Of a stretch of DNA of 35,059 bases, positions 28,268-35,059 are shown in pieces. This DNA comes from Legionella wadsworthii DSM 21896 = ATCC 33877. Lineage in GTDB: Bacteria > Pseudomonadota > Gammaproteobacteria > Legionellales > Legionellaceae. The translations under genes were made by a program, and so were the position numbers. The notes under the pieces were generated by a model. That model did not search any database. It saw nothing but the letters and a program-made list of their open reading frames with translations, and was not told where the DNA came from. Numbering within the stretch: position 1 is the first letter of the stretch; every line of letters starts with the position of its first letter. The stretch covers positions 9,091 to 44,149 of the forward strand of contig NZ_KL370758.1 of the NCBI RefSeq assembly GCF_000701265.1, written 5' to 3'.

Positions 28268-28860
28268 TATCAAGCAACAACTCAATGAATGTCTTGATGT
28301 ACTAACAAAGATCTTAGGTGCAGATCTTTTGGGTATTTATCTTTATGGATCTTTTCTTTAGTTGGTTTGCAAAAATACGGTGACATTGATTTATTTGTTG
28401 TAACAAATCGTGCCACAACCTCAAAAGAAAAGATTGAGTAACTACCCCATCTTCTCCAAATATCAGGCATTTACATGAAAAGTACGAAGCCAGCTATAGA
28501 AATGACTCTTGTGGAAAGGATGGCAATCAATCCTTGGCATTATCCACCTCTTTTTGATTTTCAATACGGTGAATGGCTTCGCCCATCATTAGAATGGGAA
28601 ATTTTGAACCATGATCTGATCGTGAAATGCTAGATCTTGCGCTGATTATCATTCAGGTCTTATTGAAGAGTCATACATTGATGGGGGAAAGCCCTGAGCA
28701 ACTATTAGCCTCTGTCCCATATAGCGACTTTACAAAAGCGATGCTTCATGATCTTGAGAGACTTTCAGCTGAACTTGAACAGGACACTCGAAATGTATTA
28801 CTAACCTATGCACGGATTCGGAGTACGTTAGATCCTTGTGCCTTAATAAAGTTAGCATAG
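28251..28860 (+). pseudogene. AadA-like aminoglycoside adenylyltransferase, disrupted
   Basis: Translated fragments follow the ANT(3'')/ANT(9) order: a start overlapping the HEPN gene (MEHNRDIKQQLNECL), GIYLYGSF, stop TAG at 28359, KYGDIDLFVV in another frame, stop TAA at 28439, PWHYPPLFDFQYGEWLRP, a frameshift near 28617, then LDLALIIIQVLLKS, DTRNVLLTYARI and STLDP. The Gly-Ser and Asp-x-Asp nucleotidyltransferase residues are still readable. The C-terminus (tail beyond LIKLA) is shorter than AadA. With at least three lesions no resistance enzyme is expected. The last 77 codons remain open from 28627 but lack the catalytic part. Confidence 0.8.
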
Positions 28861-29502
28861 ATAGCAAGGCCAGAGACTAATATTTCTGTCATTAGTGTTA
28901 TTTCAATAAGGTGCATTCAGTCATTCTGCTACATTGCTACATGACCATTAAATCACTGGAACATTTTAGATGAAATTGTGCATTAAATCATAGATTAATG
29001 TGGGTTTTGCTATTTTAAATTAGATCAATAATTTGTAGCAAAATGTGTGCTACTATCTTGCTGCATCATGCTACACTTCGAATATCGAAAAACACATCCT
29101 GAAATAGACAAAAGAGGATATCTTCAGTTGTGGCTTGGGTTGCCTGAAGTTACTCATTTTTGTACACCACCATTTTTTGATAAGAGTTCCTTATTTATAA
29201 TTATTTTGTATAAATAAGGAAAATTGTAAAAAAATGAAATTGCGCGAGCATTTTATTTGGGACTGCAAAATGTAGCAAGAAGTAGCGGTTGTGTAGCGTT
29301 ATTATTGCTACATTTTTGCTGGCATTTTGATACAGAGATAGTGCTACAATTCTTTTGCACACACTCTTATCAAGGCAATACAGATTACTAACCAAGAAAG
29401 TGTAGCAAATGTAGCGATATAATTCGTTACGTAAATTGTGGCTGTAATCGGGGTTTGAACGATGCTAAAATCACAAAAATTCAGCCTTCTTAAATAATTT
29501 CT
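28861..29502. other. Gene-poor region upstream of the PAS-LuxR gene
   Basis: 642 bp with no secure gene. Its main feature is the TGTAGC/GCTACA cluster at 28928-29415. One plus-strand frame (29068-29217, 49 aa, starting MLHFEYRKTHPEIDKRGYL) has ordinary-looking composition but no ribosome-binding site or recognised family; it might be a gene fragment. The promoter of the PAS-LuxR gene should be in the last 100 bp, but no clear boxes are visible. Confidence 0.45.
28928..29415. repeat. Cluster of TGTAGC hexamers in both orientations
   Basis: Exact GCTACA or TGTAGC starts at 28928, 28936, 29034, 29070, 29271, 29292, 29307, 29343, 29401 and 29410; one-mismatch copies are at 29049 and 29281. Two pairs are close direct repeats (TGCTACAT twice at 28927-28942; TGTAGCAAATGTAGC at 29401-29415). 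29292/29307 form an inverted pair. Under a uniform-base model about 0.24 copies would be expected in this length on both strands. It could be a protein-binding array or iteron-like element. Confidence 0.75.
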
Positions 29503-30129
29503 ATGATCAATCATCATATAGAAAAAGAAAAATATGAGCCTACTTTAGATCGAGTGGTTTATTCAAATTCATTAACTTTAACTACTTATGACTTAATTGA
29601 ATCTCCTATTTTTATCAAAGATAAATTGGGCCGTTATCTTTGGGCAAATGCTTTTTTCATCAGTCGTTCAGCGGGCTATGGTTCTCTTGGAGACATCACT
29701 AATAAAACTGATACTGATTTTTCTTGGCATGAGTATGCTACACAACTACGTAACAATGATAGGTCGGTGATAGAAGCCAGGCGGAGCCAAAGCCATTATG
29801 AGCAAATTATTCGACACGATGGAACTTACGTTAATATCCTCACTAAAAAATCTCCTCTTGTTGATAGTTCTAGCGAATTAATAGGATTAATCGGATTTAG
29901 TATTGCATTACCACAATCGCATGGTATTGCTGCTTTAAGTGCTCGCGAAAGAGAATGCCTTTATTATTTATCCAAAGGATTTACTGATAAAAAAATTGCG
30001 AAACAATTAATTATTTCACCTCGAACAGTAGAAACTCATCTTGGTAATGCGAAACACAAACTAGGGGTCAGAACCAGAGCAGAATTAATAGCGACTTTTT
30101 CCCGCGTCTATCCGTCATTTTCCGGATAG
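29503..30129 (+). CDS. PAS-LuxR transcriptional regulator
   Basis: 208 aa. Residues about 25-135 are a PAS-like sensor (SPIFIKDKLGRYLWANAFF, then IRHDGTYVNILTKKSPLVD). Residues about 145-205 are a LuxR/GerE helix-turn-helix (LSARERECLYYLSKGFTDKK, IAKQL, SPRTVETHLGNAKHKLGV). There is no receiver or autoinducer domain. Legionella genomes carry several regulators of this design. The start at 29503 has a weak ribosome-binding site but precedes the domain sensibly. Downstream the small avidin-like gene follows at 54 bp and may be a target or co-transcribed. The ligand is unknown. Confidence 0.88.
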   Translation: MINHHIEKEKYEPTLDRVVYSNSLTLTTYDLIESPIFIKDKLGRYLWANAFFISRSAGYGSLGDITNKTDTDFSWHEYATQLRNNDRSVIEARRSQSHYEQIIRHDGTYVNILTKKSPLVDSSSELIGLIGFSIALPQSHGIAALSARERECLYYLSKGFTDKKIAKQLIISPRTVETHLGNAKHKLGVRTRAELIATFSRVYPSFSG

Positions 30130-30130
30130 A
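30107..30130 (+). terminator. Strong hairpin at the end of the PAS-LuxR gene
   Basis: TCTATCCG and CGGATAGA form a perfect eight-base-pair stem around the eight-base loop TCATTTTC, overlapping the stop codon (30127-30129). No T-run follows, so intrinsic termination is doubtful; it may stabilise the mRNA end or attenuate reading into the next gene. Confidence 0.4.
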
Positions 30131-30182
30131 AACTCATAAACCTTAATGTTTATACTGCCACTGAATTAACAGGAGTATAACA

Positions 30183-30527
30183 ATGCGATTAAAAACATTT
30201 AAAAATCAACGTGACTCAATTCTTGAATTGACGCTTTTGCCTAATAATCAGCTTGAGGGCTATTTTACAACAGCAGTAGCATCCAAAGAATGTCAACAAA
30301 TTATTGGCCAGAGAAAACCTATTACTGGACTATGGACAGGGAATGCACTGACATTTAGTGTTGTTTATGAGCAATGTGGTTCGATATATAGTGTGGTTGG
30401 TAATTTTGATCAAGAAAAAAATCACATCGATGTGATTGGATTAATCAATCATCAATCAGATGATGCGACAGGAAAAGATTGCGGTTCTCGCTATATTACT
30501 CATGATTCTTATAACAGCATAAATTAA
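30183..30527 (+). CDS. Small avidin-like protein with altered biotin-site residues
   Basis: 114 aa, preceded by AGGAG. The order of beta-strands resembles streptavidin: N8-Q-R-D-S12 (N23/S27 of streptavidin), GYFTTAVA (GTYESAVG), TGLWTGNALTFSVVY (strand with W79) and SIYSVVGNF (SATTWSGQ strand). Asn8 and Ser12 are kept, but Tyr43 becomes Phe28, Ser45 becomes Thr30, and Trp79 and Trp92 appear as Phe and Val. There is no signal peptide, unlike secreted avidins. Biotin binding may be weak or lost. This is a fold-level guess from motif order. If wrong, it is an unclassified small beta protein. It lies 54 bp after the PAS-LuxR gene. Confidence 0.5.
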   Translation: MRLKTFKNQRDSILELTLLPNNQLEGYFTTAVASKECQQIIGQRKPITGLWTGNALTFSVVYEQCGSIYSVVGNFDQEKNHIDVIGLINHQSDDATGKDCGSRYITHDSYNSIN

Positions 30528-30669
30528 CTATTGGATAAAAGAATTAATAAAAAACTTCAATTATTGGGCAGGAAATTATCTAATTTAGTATAATCTCCTG
30601 CTAGAATAGAGCCATTAATAAATTTTTTTCTCATTCTTCTTTGAATATGGCTGCACTTCTCAATGTTGT

Positions 30670-30981
30670 TTATAACATCTCAAAACGGAAAACCTGATAA
30701 GAAGGTGATTCATATGGATGAGCCTTCTTTAAGGCTGCAACAGCAGCTTTGATTTGCTCTTCGGTACAGATAATTTCTACTTTATATTCAGGTACTCTCT
30801 CAAGCTGATTGATTTCTCCAATAAAAGCATGGCTGTCAGGTAATGGCATAAATTGCCCCTCACCCAATGTTTGCCAAGCACAATGTTGATAACGATCAAC
30901 ACTTCCTGCCCCTGTATCAAAAATAGCATTTTTAACAAGTTCTAAATGTGTTTCTGGAACACAAAAACAAAGCATGTACAT
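30670..30981 (-). CDS. NIF3/YqfO-like small protein
   Basis: 103 aa from the ATG at 30981, with AGGTGA just upstream; the frame is open further upstream but that part overlaps the preceding gene. MYMLCFCVPETHLELVKNAI, GAGSVDRYQHCAW and AHPYESPSYQVF are typical of the stand-alone YqfO/CutA-like insert domain associated with NIF3 proteins. The role is unclear; the fold is related to CutA/PII-type proteins. It begins 8 bp after the oxidase-like gene, so the two form an operon. Confidence 0.8.
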   Translation of the reverse strand: MYMLCFCVPETHLELVKNAIFDTGAGSVDRYQHCAWQTLGEGQFMPLPDSHAFIGEINQLERVPEYKVEIICTEEQIKAAVAALKKAHPYESPSYQVFRFEML

Positions 30982-30989
30982 GATATCAC

Positions 30990-31565
30990 CTATGGGGAAA
31001 TTAATTCTGTTCTCCAAGAGCCCTCTATCTTCGTATAACGAATCACTTCAGAAAAAGAAATAGAGCCGACCGTGTAGAAAATCCATGTTTTGGGGATAAA
31101 GCGAAAGCCGAAATAATACTCACTCATAGGGATAGGAAGGCTTGCAAATTGATCGCTCAATTCTTTTTTCCTAGTTTCCAATTGGTTTAGATCTTTAATA
31201 ATAAGGCCGGAAGTAGGAGCATAAGCAGAGAATCTCAATTGACGTTCACGAGGAAGAGTTTTCCAAAAAGCCTCATTTTCTTCTTGGGAAATGGGTATTG
31301 CTGTTCCTTCTAAGATAACTTGTCGGCTCTGCATCGGAAATAAAAAATTTAAACAGGATTTAGGGTTATTTAATAATTCAGCGACCTTGCGTGTTTTTTG
31401 TTGCGTAAAAAATAAAAGACCCTCTGTTTCAATTTCGCGAATGGCTACCACTCGACTATGAGGTTCGCCAGAGCTGCTACAAGTGCTTAAAACAGCACAG
31501 GAAGGATCCTCAATCCCTCGTTCTTTTTCCTTGTTCAACCATTCTTTTAGCATATTAAAGGGCAC
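30990..31565 (-). CDS. Pyridoxamine 5'-phosphate oxidase-like flavoprotein
   Basis: 191 aa from a GTG at 31565 with GGAGAAATTT before it. The FMN-binding split-barrel is clear (SGEPHSRVVAIREIETEGLL, FFTQQKTRKVAELLNNP, RQVILEGTA). SAYAPTSGLI lines up with the PdxH substrate region. The C-terminus ends WRTELISP, like the PdxH tail, but the usual EFWQ-RLHDR signature is replaced by PKTWIFY, so the vitamin B6 activity is uncertain; PhzG-like or other flavin oxidase activity is possible. It is followed by the NIF3-like gene on the same strand. Confidence 0.82.
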   Translation of the reverse strand: MPFNMLKEWLNKEKERGIEDPSCAVLSTCSSSGEPHSRVVAIREIETEGLLFFTQQKTRKVAELLNNPKSCLNFLFPMQSRQVILEGTAIPISQEENEAFWKTLPRERQLRFSAYAPTSGLIIKDLNQLETRKKELSDQFASLPIPMSEYYFGFRFIPKTWIFYTVGSISFSEVIRYTKIEGSWRTELISP

Positions 31566-31614
31566 AAATTTCTCCTGTTAATTGATGTACTACGGATAAT
31601 GTATCAAGTTGAAC

Positions 31615-33231
31615 TTACACTTTGAATGCGCGAGGGTTCACTTCCACCATCGTTTTTGAACCTGATTTTACAATGCGTATTTGATTGTGCTCCACTAATA
31701 ATTCAACCGCTTGGTCGCGTTTTATTTTATCTCGAAGTGGGCTTAATTGTTGAATGGTTCGTAACGTTGTTGAGCTAATATTTTTTTCAATAAACCAGTC
31801 CATTAGTTTGAGTGCATCGGAAAATTGCAAAGAAACGGTTTCAGTAGGCATAATTCGTCGTGCTTCTTGCAAATGCCAATTAATTATTTCAATGGCATTT
31901 TCGGTATGCTCTACACTAATATCCCCATAGCGTCCTTCAAAGAGATGAAAGAGTGCTGCAAGGCGCGCTGTATTTTCAGCCGCTTTTGATGCGAAATCAA
32001 CGACATCGACCCACTGGCCTTGAGGTTTTAACCCAGTTTCCACCGCATTAAAAAATAAAATCCATTGTTGTTTTGCTGCAACACTCATTTTCAACAATGG
32101 AAGTTGAATACAACCTTGATGGCTTAATTGTTCTGACTGGTTTAAGCAGGCAGTGACTCGTTGCTCATAATGGGTTAGAGAATGTAAAGAAGCAGGCGGC
32201 TCTTGGTAAAATCGATTTCCCATACTGTTGGCAGGATAAGCCATAAGGCAACGAGCTAAAAAACCGCTTTGTCGACTAATACCCGATGCTTGCTTGGTAA
32301 GTTGTTGTAAGATAAGCGGTTGCATCATCAAGTTAAGTGTTAAACGCCGATTTTCAATGGTAAATCCTTGCGTTGTTTTACGATGTGCCGTGAACGTCTT
32401 ACCGTCCCACAAACGATTAAGCAAAGCTACAAAACGAGTCGGATTGCCTTGCATGCTATGGCTACCTAAGATGATGCCCGCCTCATCAGACCAAAGGGAA
32501 GCGGAAGGCCAACCTTGGGCCAAATGAATGGCCAGTGCTTCTTGGGTAGCATCTTCAAAATAAAGAGTGGGTTGTAAAGGAATTTCCGGTTCTTGATGAA
32601 TTAATTCATCAAGCATTTCTTTGGCATAATCCGAGTTCTCTCCCGTATGGGCTGCACGTTTGATTTGGGAGAATAAACTGTCTTTTTCCATTTGCCATAC
32701 TTGATGTTGCGTTAGCGCTGACAACACTTCAGGTTCACGCTTTTTACGAATAAGTGTTTCCCAGTGACGTGCCGCTTTCGAAAAAATATTATCTGCAGCA
32801 GTTTTTCGAGTGCCAGAGCCGCTGGCAATTAAAAAATAAAGTGATACTGGACTAATTAAATAGTTGTCTCGCGCTACATTAGCAAGCGATTGGCATGATA
32901 AAGACATATTAGCCAAGGCGCTGCATGCAATCAAAGGCAGGGGTTGCTGTCCATATTGTTGATAGTCTACTACGGCATTTCTAACAATTGAGGGAAGTGC
33001 CTCAACTGGATAAGGGCAGTCAGGGGCTAAGATTAGAGAAAGTGAAATAGGTTGTCCCCATTTGATGCTTTGATGTGGATTATTTTTGATCTCTAATTCA
33101 TTTTGTTCAATAGTCATTGTTTTAGAGGGTGAAGTTTTGGTTTCCAATTTTACCAGTAGCCTCAGTATGATGTAAAATGAGCGGGCTGAAACATAATAAA
33201 TCGCAATATTACTGTTAATAATTTTATTCAT
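31615..33231 (-). CDS. DUF3987 family protein (plasmid/phage-type ATPase or helicase-like)
   Basis: 538 aa from the ATG at 33231; a later ATG at 33117 (500 aa) is equally possible, because residues 1-37 are atypical and the family-like part begins at IKWGQPISL. LYFLIASGSGTRKTAADNIF (about 130-150) is the P-loop-like motif of the family, with SGTRKT in place of the usual SGKSP. LWSDEAGIILGSHSMQ is the Walker-B-like block (about 245-260). Such proteins are common on mobile elements, near primases and integrases, and may act in replication or defence. Here no primase is adjacent; a decayed resolvase lies upstream. Confidence 0.75.
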   Translation of the reverse strand: MNKIINSNIAIYYVSARSFYIILRLLVKLETKTSPSKTMTIEQNELEIKNNPHQSIKWGQPISLSLILAPDCPYPVEALPSIVRNAVVDYQQYGQQPLPLIACSALANMSLSCQSLANVARDNYLISPVSLYFLIASGSGTRKTAADNIFSKAARHWETLIRKKREPEVLSALTQHQVWQMEKDSLFSQIKRAAHTGENSDYAKEMLDELIHQEPEIPLQPTLYFEDATQEALAIHLAQGWPSASLWSDEAGIILGSHSMQGNPTRFVALLNRLWDGKTFTAHRKTTQGFTIENRRLTLNLMMQPLILQQLTKQASGISRQSGFLARCLMAYPANSMGNRFYQEPPASLHSLTHYEQRVTACLNQSEQLSHQGCIQLPLLKMSVAAKQQWILFFNAVETGLKPQGQWVDVVDFASKAAENTARLAALFHLFEGRYGDISVEHTENAIEIINWHLQEARRIMPTETVSLQFSDALKLMDWFIEKNISSTTLRTIQQLSPLRDKIKRDQAVELLVEHNQIRIVKSGSKTMVEVNPRAFKV

Positions 33232-33256
33232 TACTCTCTATTCGCTAAAACCAATT

Positions 33257-33625
33257 TTATTGAATCTGAGAACATGGGGTCACAAGCTTAGGGGTGCTGA
33301 TAGAGGCTCTTTGTAAATACAACATAATGAATTTACTTTTTTGCGATTCTGTAAGCATTCTTCTGACAGAGGTTCGACCAATCCCCAATTTCCTAGCAAT
33401 CTCTGATTGGCTTAATCCACTTTTAAATAAAGCAATCACTTCTTGTTCGTATTTTTTTGTGTAGTTGCAAGCCTTCCATGGGACTTACCTTTACTTCTAG
33501 CATGAGCAATTCCTGTTGCTGTAGTAAGATCAAGTGCTTCAGTTAAAGATATAAATCCCACACCTAAACCATTAAGCTCATGAAGTGTATGAAAAAGATC
33601 ATTTTTGTAAGTCTTATATTTATTT
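33257..33625 (-). pseudogene. Serine recombinase (resolvase/invertase), internally deleted
   Basis: On the minus strand DLFHTLHELNGLGVGFISLT, then EALDLTTATG, leads directly into GIAHARSKGKSHGR. About 20 residues that normally stand between them (AMAGLLAVFAEFERE-like) are missing. After a frameshift near 33440 the C-terminal helix-turn-helix continues (ALFKSGLSQSEIARKLGIGR, TSVRRML). The catalytic N-terminus with the nucleophilic Ser is absent. The remnant points to a former Tn3-like transposon or invertase locus beside the DUF3987 gene. Confidence 0.85.
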
Positions 33626-33655
33626 GGCAGAAAAATTCAAACTTTATATGACCGG

Positions 33656-33690
33656 TTGACTAAATTATATATTTCTACTATTCTAGAATT
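33656..33690 (+). promoter_or_regulatory. ars operon promoter (likely leaderless transcript)
   Basis: TTGACT (33656-33661), 17-bp spacer, TATTCT (33679-33684). The arsR ATG begins six bases after the -10 box, so transcription should start at or next to the start codon, and there is no ribosome-binding site. The AT-rich dyad-like sequence around ATATTTCTACTATTCTAGAA is a possible ArsR operator. Confidence 0.7.
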
Positions 33691-34056
33691 ATGGACATAA
33701 AAAATTCACTAAAAATATTTGATACTCTTTCTCAAGAAACTCGCTTACAAGTTTTTCGATTACTTGTTCAAGCAGGACCAGAAGGATTATCCGCAGGCGC
33801 AATTGGCGATGAGTTAGGTATTTTACACAATACCCTATCATTTCATTTAAGCCATTTGTCTAATGCCGGAATTGTCACGTCCTATCGTCAAGGCCGTTAT
33901 GTATTTTATTCTGCAAATTTTGAGTTAATGCGCGATTTTATCGCTTTTATGGTTCAAGATTGCTGCAGTAAACAACAAATTCAAATTCAACAACCTGACC
34001 CTAAAGATTGTCTGGTTATTGAATTAACTGATTGCTGTAGTTCTAAGAAGGAGTAA
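33691..34056 (+). CDS. arsR: ArsR-family arsenic-responsive repressor
   Basis: 121 aa winged helix; recognition helix region LHNTLSFHLSHLSNAGIV (45-62). There is no CxC in the recognition helix as in E. coli ArsR. Cysteine pairs are near the C-terminus instead: C91-C92, C107, C115-C116. This fits the class of ArsR proteins that bind As(III) with C-terminal cysteines, as in Acidithiobacillus ferrooxidans ArsR. It should repress its own operon until trivalent arsenic binds. The start lies directly behind the -10 box. The next gene begins 3 bp after its stop. Confidence 0.9.
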   Translation: MDIKNSLKIFDTLSQETRLQVFRLLVQAGPEGLSAGAIGDELGILHNTLSFHLSHLSNAGIVTSYRQGRYVFYSANFELMRDFIAFMVQDCCSKQQIQIQQPDPKDCLVIELTDCCSSKKE

Positions 34057-34059
34057 GTT

Positions 34060-34533
34060 ATGAAACGTTTTCATATTCATATTAGCGTTGACAACCTTGC
34101 TGATAGTATCCGTTTCTACAATGCTTTATTTGGAGCAGATCCAGTAAAAGTTAAATCCGATTATGCCAAGTGGATGCTGGAAGATCCGCGTATTAATTTT
34201 GCCATTTCAACTCGTGCAGGAAAACATGGTGTGGAACACTTAGGCATGCAAGTGGATGACGCCACTGAATTAGAAGCACTGAGAAACCAATTTTCTCAAG
34301 CTAATATTTCAACCCATAGCAATGGTGAAACAACCTGTTGCTATGCCAAATCAGAAAAATCATGGGTGAGTGACCCTACCGGGATCGCATGGGAAGCGTA
34401 TCATACTATGGAAGATGCTCAGTTTTTTTCTGGAGACATGGCAACAGAAAGTTCTTGTTGTAGTATGCCGGAAAAAAACCCATCAACCTCTTGCTGTGAT
34501 ACACAGTCAAAAACAACTGGATGTTGTGGTTGA
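34060..34533 (+). CDS. arsI: ArsI/CadI-family glyoxalase-fold protein (C-As lyase type)
   Basis: 157 aa, preceded by GGAG. Glyoxalase/VOC fold: HIHISVDNLADSIRFYNALF, SDYAKWML, VEHLGMQV. The vicinal pair C93-C94 (ETTCCYA) is the trivalent-arsenical binding site of ArsI. Possible Fe(II) ligands are H5 (or H7), H60 and E112, matching the order in ArsI. ArsI cleaves the carbon-arsenic bond of trivalent methyl- or phenylarsonates using O2. A Cys-rich tail (SSCCSMP, SCCDTQ, GCCG) extends past residue 130 and may bind metal or arsenic. CadI-type cadmium proteins share this fold; the ars context favours ArsI. Confidence 0.85.
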   Translation: MKRFHIHISVDNLADSIRFYNALFGADPVKVKSDYAKWMLEDPRINFAISTRAGKHGVEHLGMQVDDATELEALRNQFSQANISTHSNGETTCCYAKSEKSWVSDPTGIAWEAYHTMEDAQFFSGDMATESSCCSMPEKNPSTSCCDTQSKTTGCCG

Positions 34534-34958
34534 TGAATGCTGAGCCAATTAAGTTATTATTTCTTTGCACGGGGAACTCTTGTCGGTCCATTATGGCTGA
34601 GGCAATAACTAATCATTACTCGAATGGTCGCTATCTGGCTTTTAGTGCAGGTAGCGCTCCGACTGGAAACGTACATCCGATTGCAATTGAAACCCTTACG
34701 CGCCATGGTATCAAACCCAATATTCTTCGCAGCAAATCCTGGAATGAATTTAAAGCAAAATCTATTGATTTAGTCATCACAGTCTGTGACCAGGCAGCTA
34801 GTGAAAGCTGTCCAATTTTCCAGGGTCAACCAAAGAAACTCCATTGGAGTATCCCTGATCCTGCCAAAATAGAAGGCTCAGAAATGGAAATCAATACAGC
34901 ATTTGAAGCGATATTTAATCAACTGAAACAACGAATAGAAAAGGAGCTGCTGTCATGA
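34533..34958 (+). CDS. arsC: Arsenate reductase, thioredoxin-coupled (LMW-phosphatase type)
   Basis: 141 aa from the ATG at 34533, which shares one base with the arsI stop (TGATG); a GTG-like upstream start would overlap more. P-loop C12-T-G-N-S-C17-R18 and the two further cysteines C85 (TVCDQ) and C93 (ESCPIF) reproduce the three-cysteine relay of pI258 ArsC. It reduces arsenate to arsenite using thioredoxin, giving the substrate for the exporter encoded next. Its stop overlaps the following start (ATGA). Confidence 0.93.
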   Translation: MNAEPIKLLFLCTGNSCRSIMAEAITNHYSNGRYLAFSAGSAPTGNVHPIAIETLTRHGIKPNILRSKSWNEFKAKSIDLVITVCDQAASESCPIFQGQPKKLHWSIPDPAKIEGSEMEINTAFEAIFNQLKQRIEKELLS

Positions 34959-35059
34959 CCACTTGCAGCACCCGTCGCCTTTCTTTTTTAGATAGATATT
35001 TAACGTTATGGATTTTCCTGACAATGGCTATTGGCGTTGTTATCGGTTCACTCTTTACA
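34955..35059 (+). CDS. acr3: ACR3-family arsenite efflux transporter (5' part only)
   Basis: Only the first 35 codons are inside the window. MTTCSTRRLSFLDRYLTLWI, then a first hydrophobic helix (FLTMAIGVVIGSLF), is a typical ACR3 start. The ATG overlaps the arsC stop as ATGA. It should export As(OH)3 across the inner membrane. ArsB is less likely because its N-terminus differs. Confidence 0.85.
   Translation, partial: MTTCSTRRLSFLDRYLTLWIFLTMAIGVVIGSLFT

Noticed and set aside
29201..29395. Minus-strand frame of 64 codons in the hexamer region
   Set aside because: The product has no recognisable domain, no ribosome-binding site is visible, and the repeats run through it irrespective of frame.
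28928..29415. CRISPR array
   Set aside because: The repeats are only six to eight bases long, occur in both orientations and have irregular spacing; no cas gene is near.
30575..30605. CAGGA...TCCTG pair after the avidin-like gene as a terminator
   Set aside because: Short arms with a loop of more than 20 bases and no adjoining T-run.

Overview
The window looks like an accessory, metal-resistance region of a gammaproteobacterium, most likely Legionella or a close relative. The grounds are the moderately AT-rich sequence, the Hel/Czc-type efflux operon, a PhaB-type reductase and a PAS-LuxR regulator of the kind common in Legionella. The genus is an inference from gene content and style; no rRNA or tRNA gene is visible to confirm it. 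The window starts inside a multicopper oxidase gene and ends inside an ACR3-type arsenite efflux gene.

Layout. (1) 1-5.9 kb, minus strand: a periplasmic copper oxidase (partial), a DUF2231 membrane protein whose 5' end looks frameshifted or starts unusually, a PhaB-like acetoacetyl-CoA reductase, a methyl-accepting chemotaxis protein, a tiny membrane peptide, a small lipoprotein and a stand-alone receiver-domain response regulator. (2) 5.9-8.65 kb, minus: a zinc/cadmium module of SmtB-type repressor, double zinc-ribbon protein and ZntA-type P-ATPase, with tightly coupled starts and a perfect palindrome next to the promoter. (3) 8.8-15.7 kb, plus: a short membrane peptide, an orphan DinJ-like antitoxin, a CzcCBA/HelCBA-type RND efflux operon (HME1 signature) and a CzcD-type CDF exporter. 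(4) 15.8-18.5 kb, plus: a tyrosine recombinase, a second tiny membrane peptide resembling the one in block 1, a YetF/DUF421 protein, a wrecked second copy of the copper oxidase, and a decayed copy of the lipoprotein/regulator junction from block 1. (5) 18.5-26.9 kb, minus: a complete copper module csoR-copA-cusC-cusB-cusA (HME4 signature) driven from a promoter covered by two overlapping CsoR-like operators.

(6) 27.2-28.9 kb, plus: an HTH-nucleotidyltransferase/HEPN pair (toxin-antitoxin type) followed by a broken AadA-like aminoglycoside adenylyltransferase. (7) 28.9-29.5 kb: a gene-poor stretch carrying at least ten copies of TGTAGC in both orientations. (8) 29.5-33.6 kb: a PAS-LuxR regulator, a small avidin-like protein with altered biotin-site residues, a NIF3-like and a pyridoxamine-phosphate-oxidase-like gene, a DUF3987 protein and an internally deleted serine recombinase. 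(9) 33.7 kb to the end, plus: an arsenic operon arsR-arsI-arsC-acr3 with an apparently leaderless promoter.

Together the genes form layered defence. Copper is pumped to the periplasm (CopA), out of the cell (CusCBA) and oxidised (multicopper oxidase). Zn/Cd/Co is handled by ZntA, CzcCBA and CDF. Arsenate is reduced and exported, and organoarsenicals may be cleaved. Recombinases, TA-type genes, pseudogenes and dispersed partial duplications show repeated insertion and decay.
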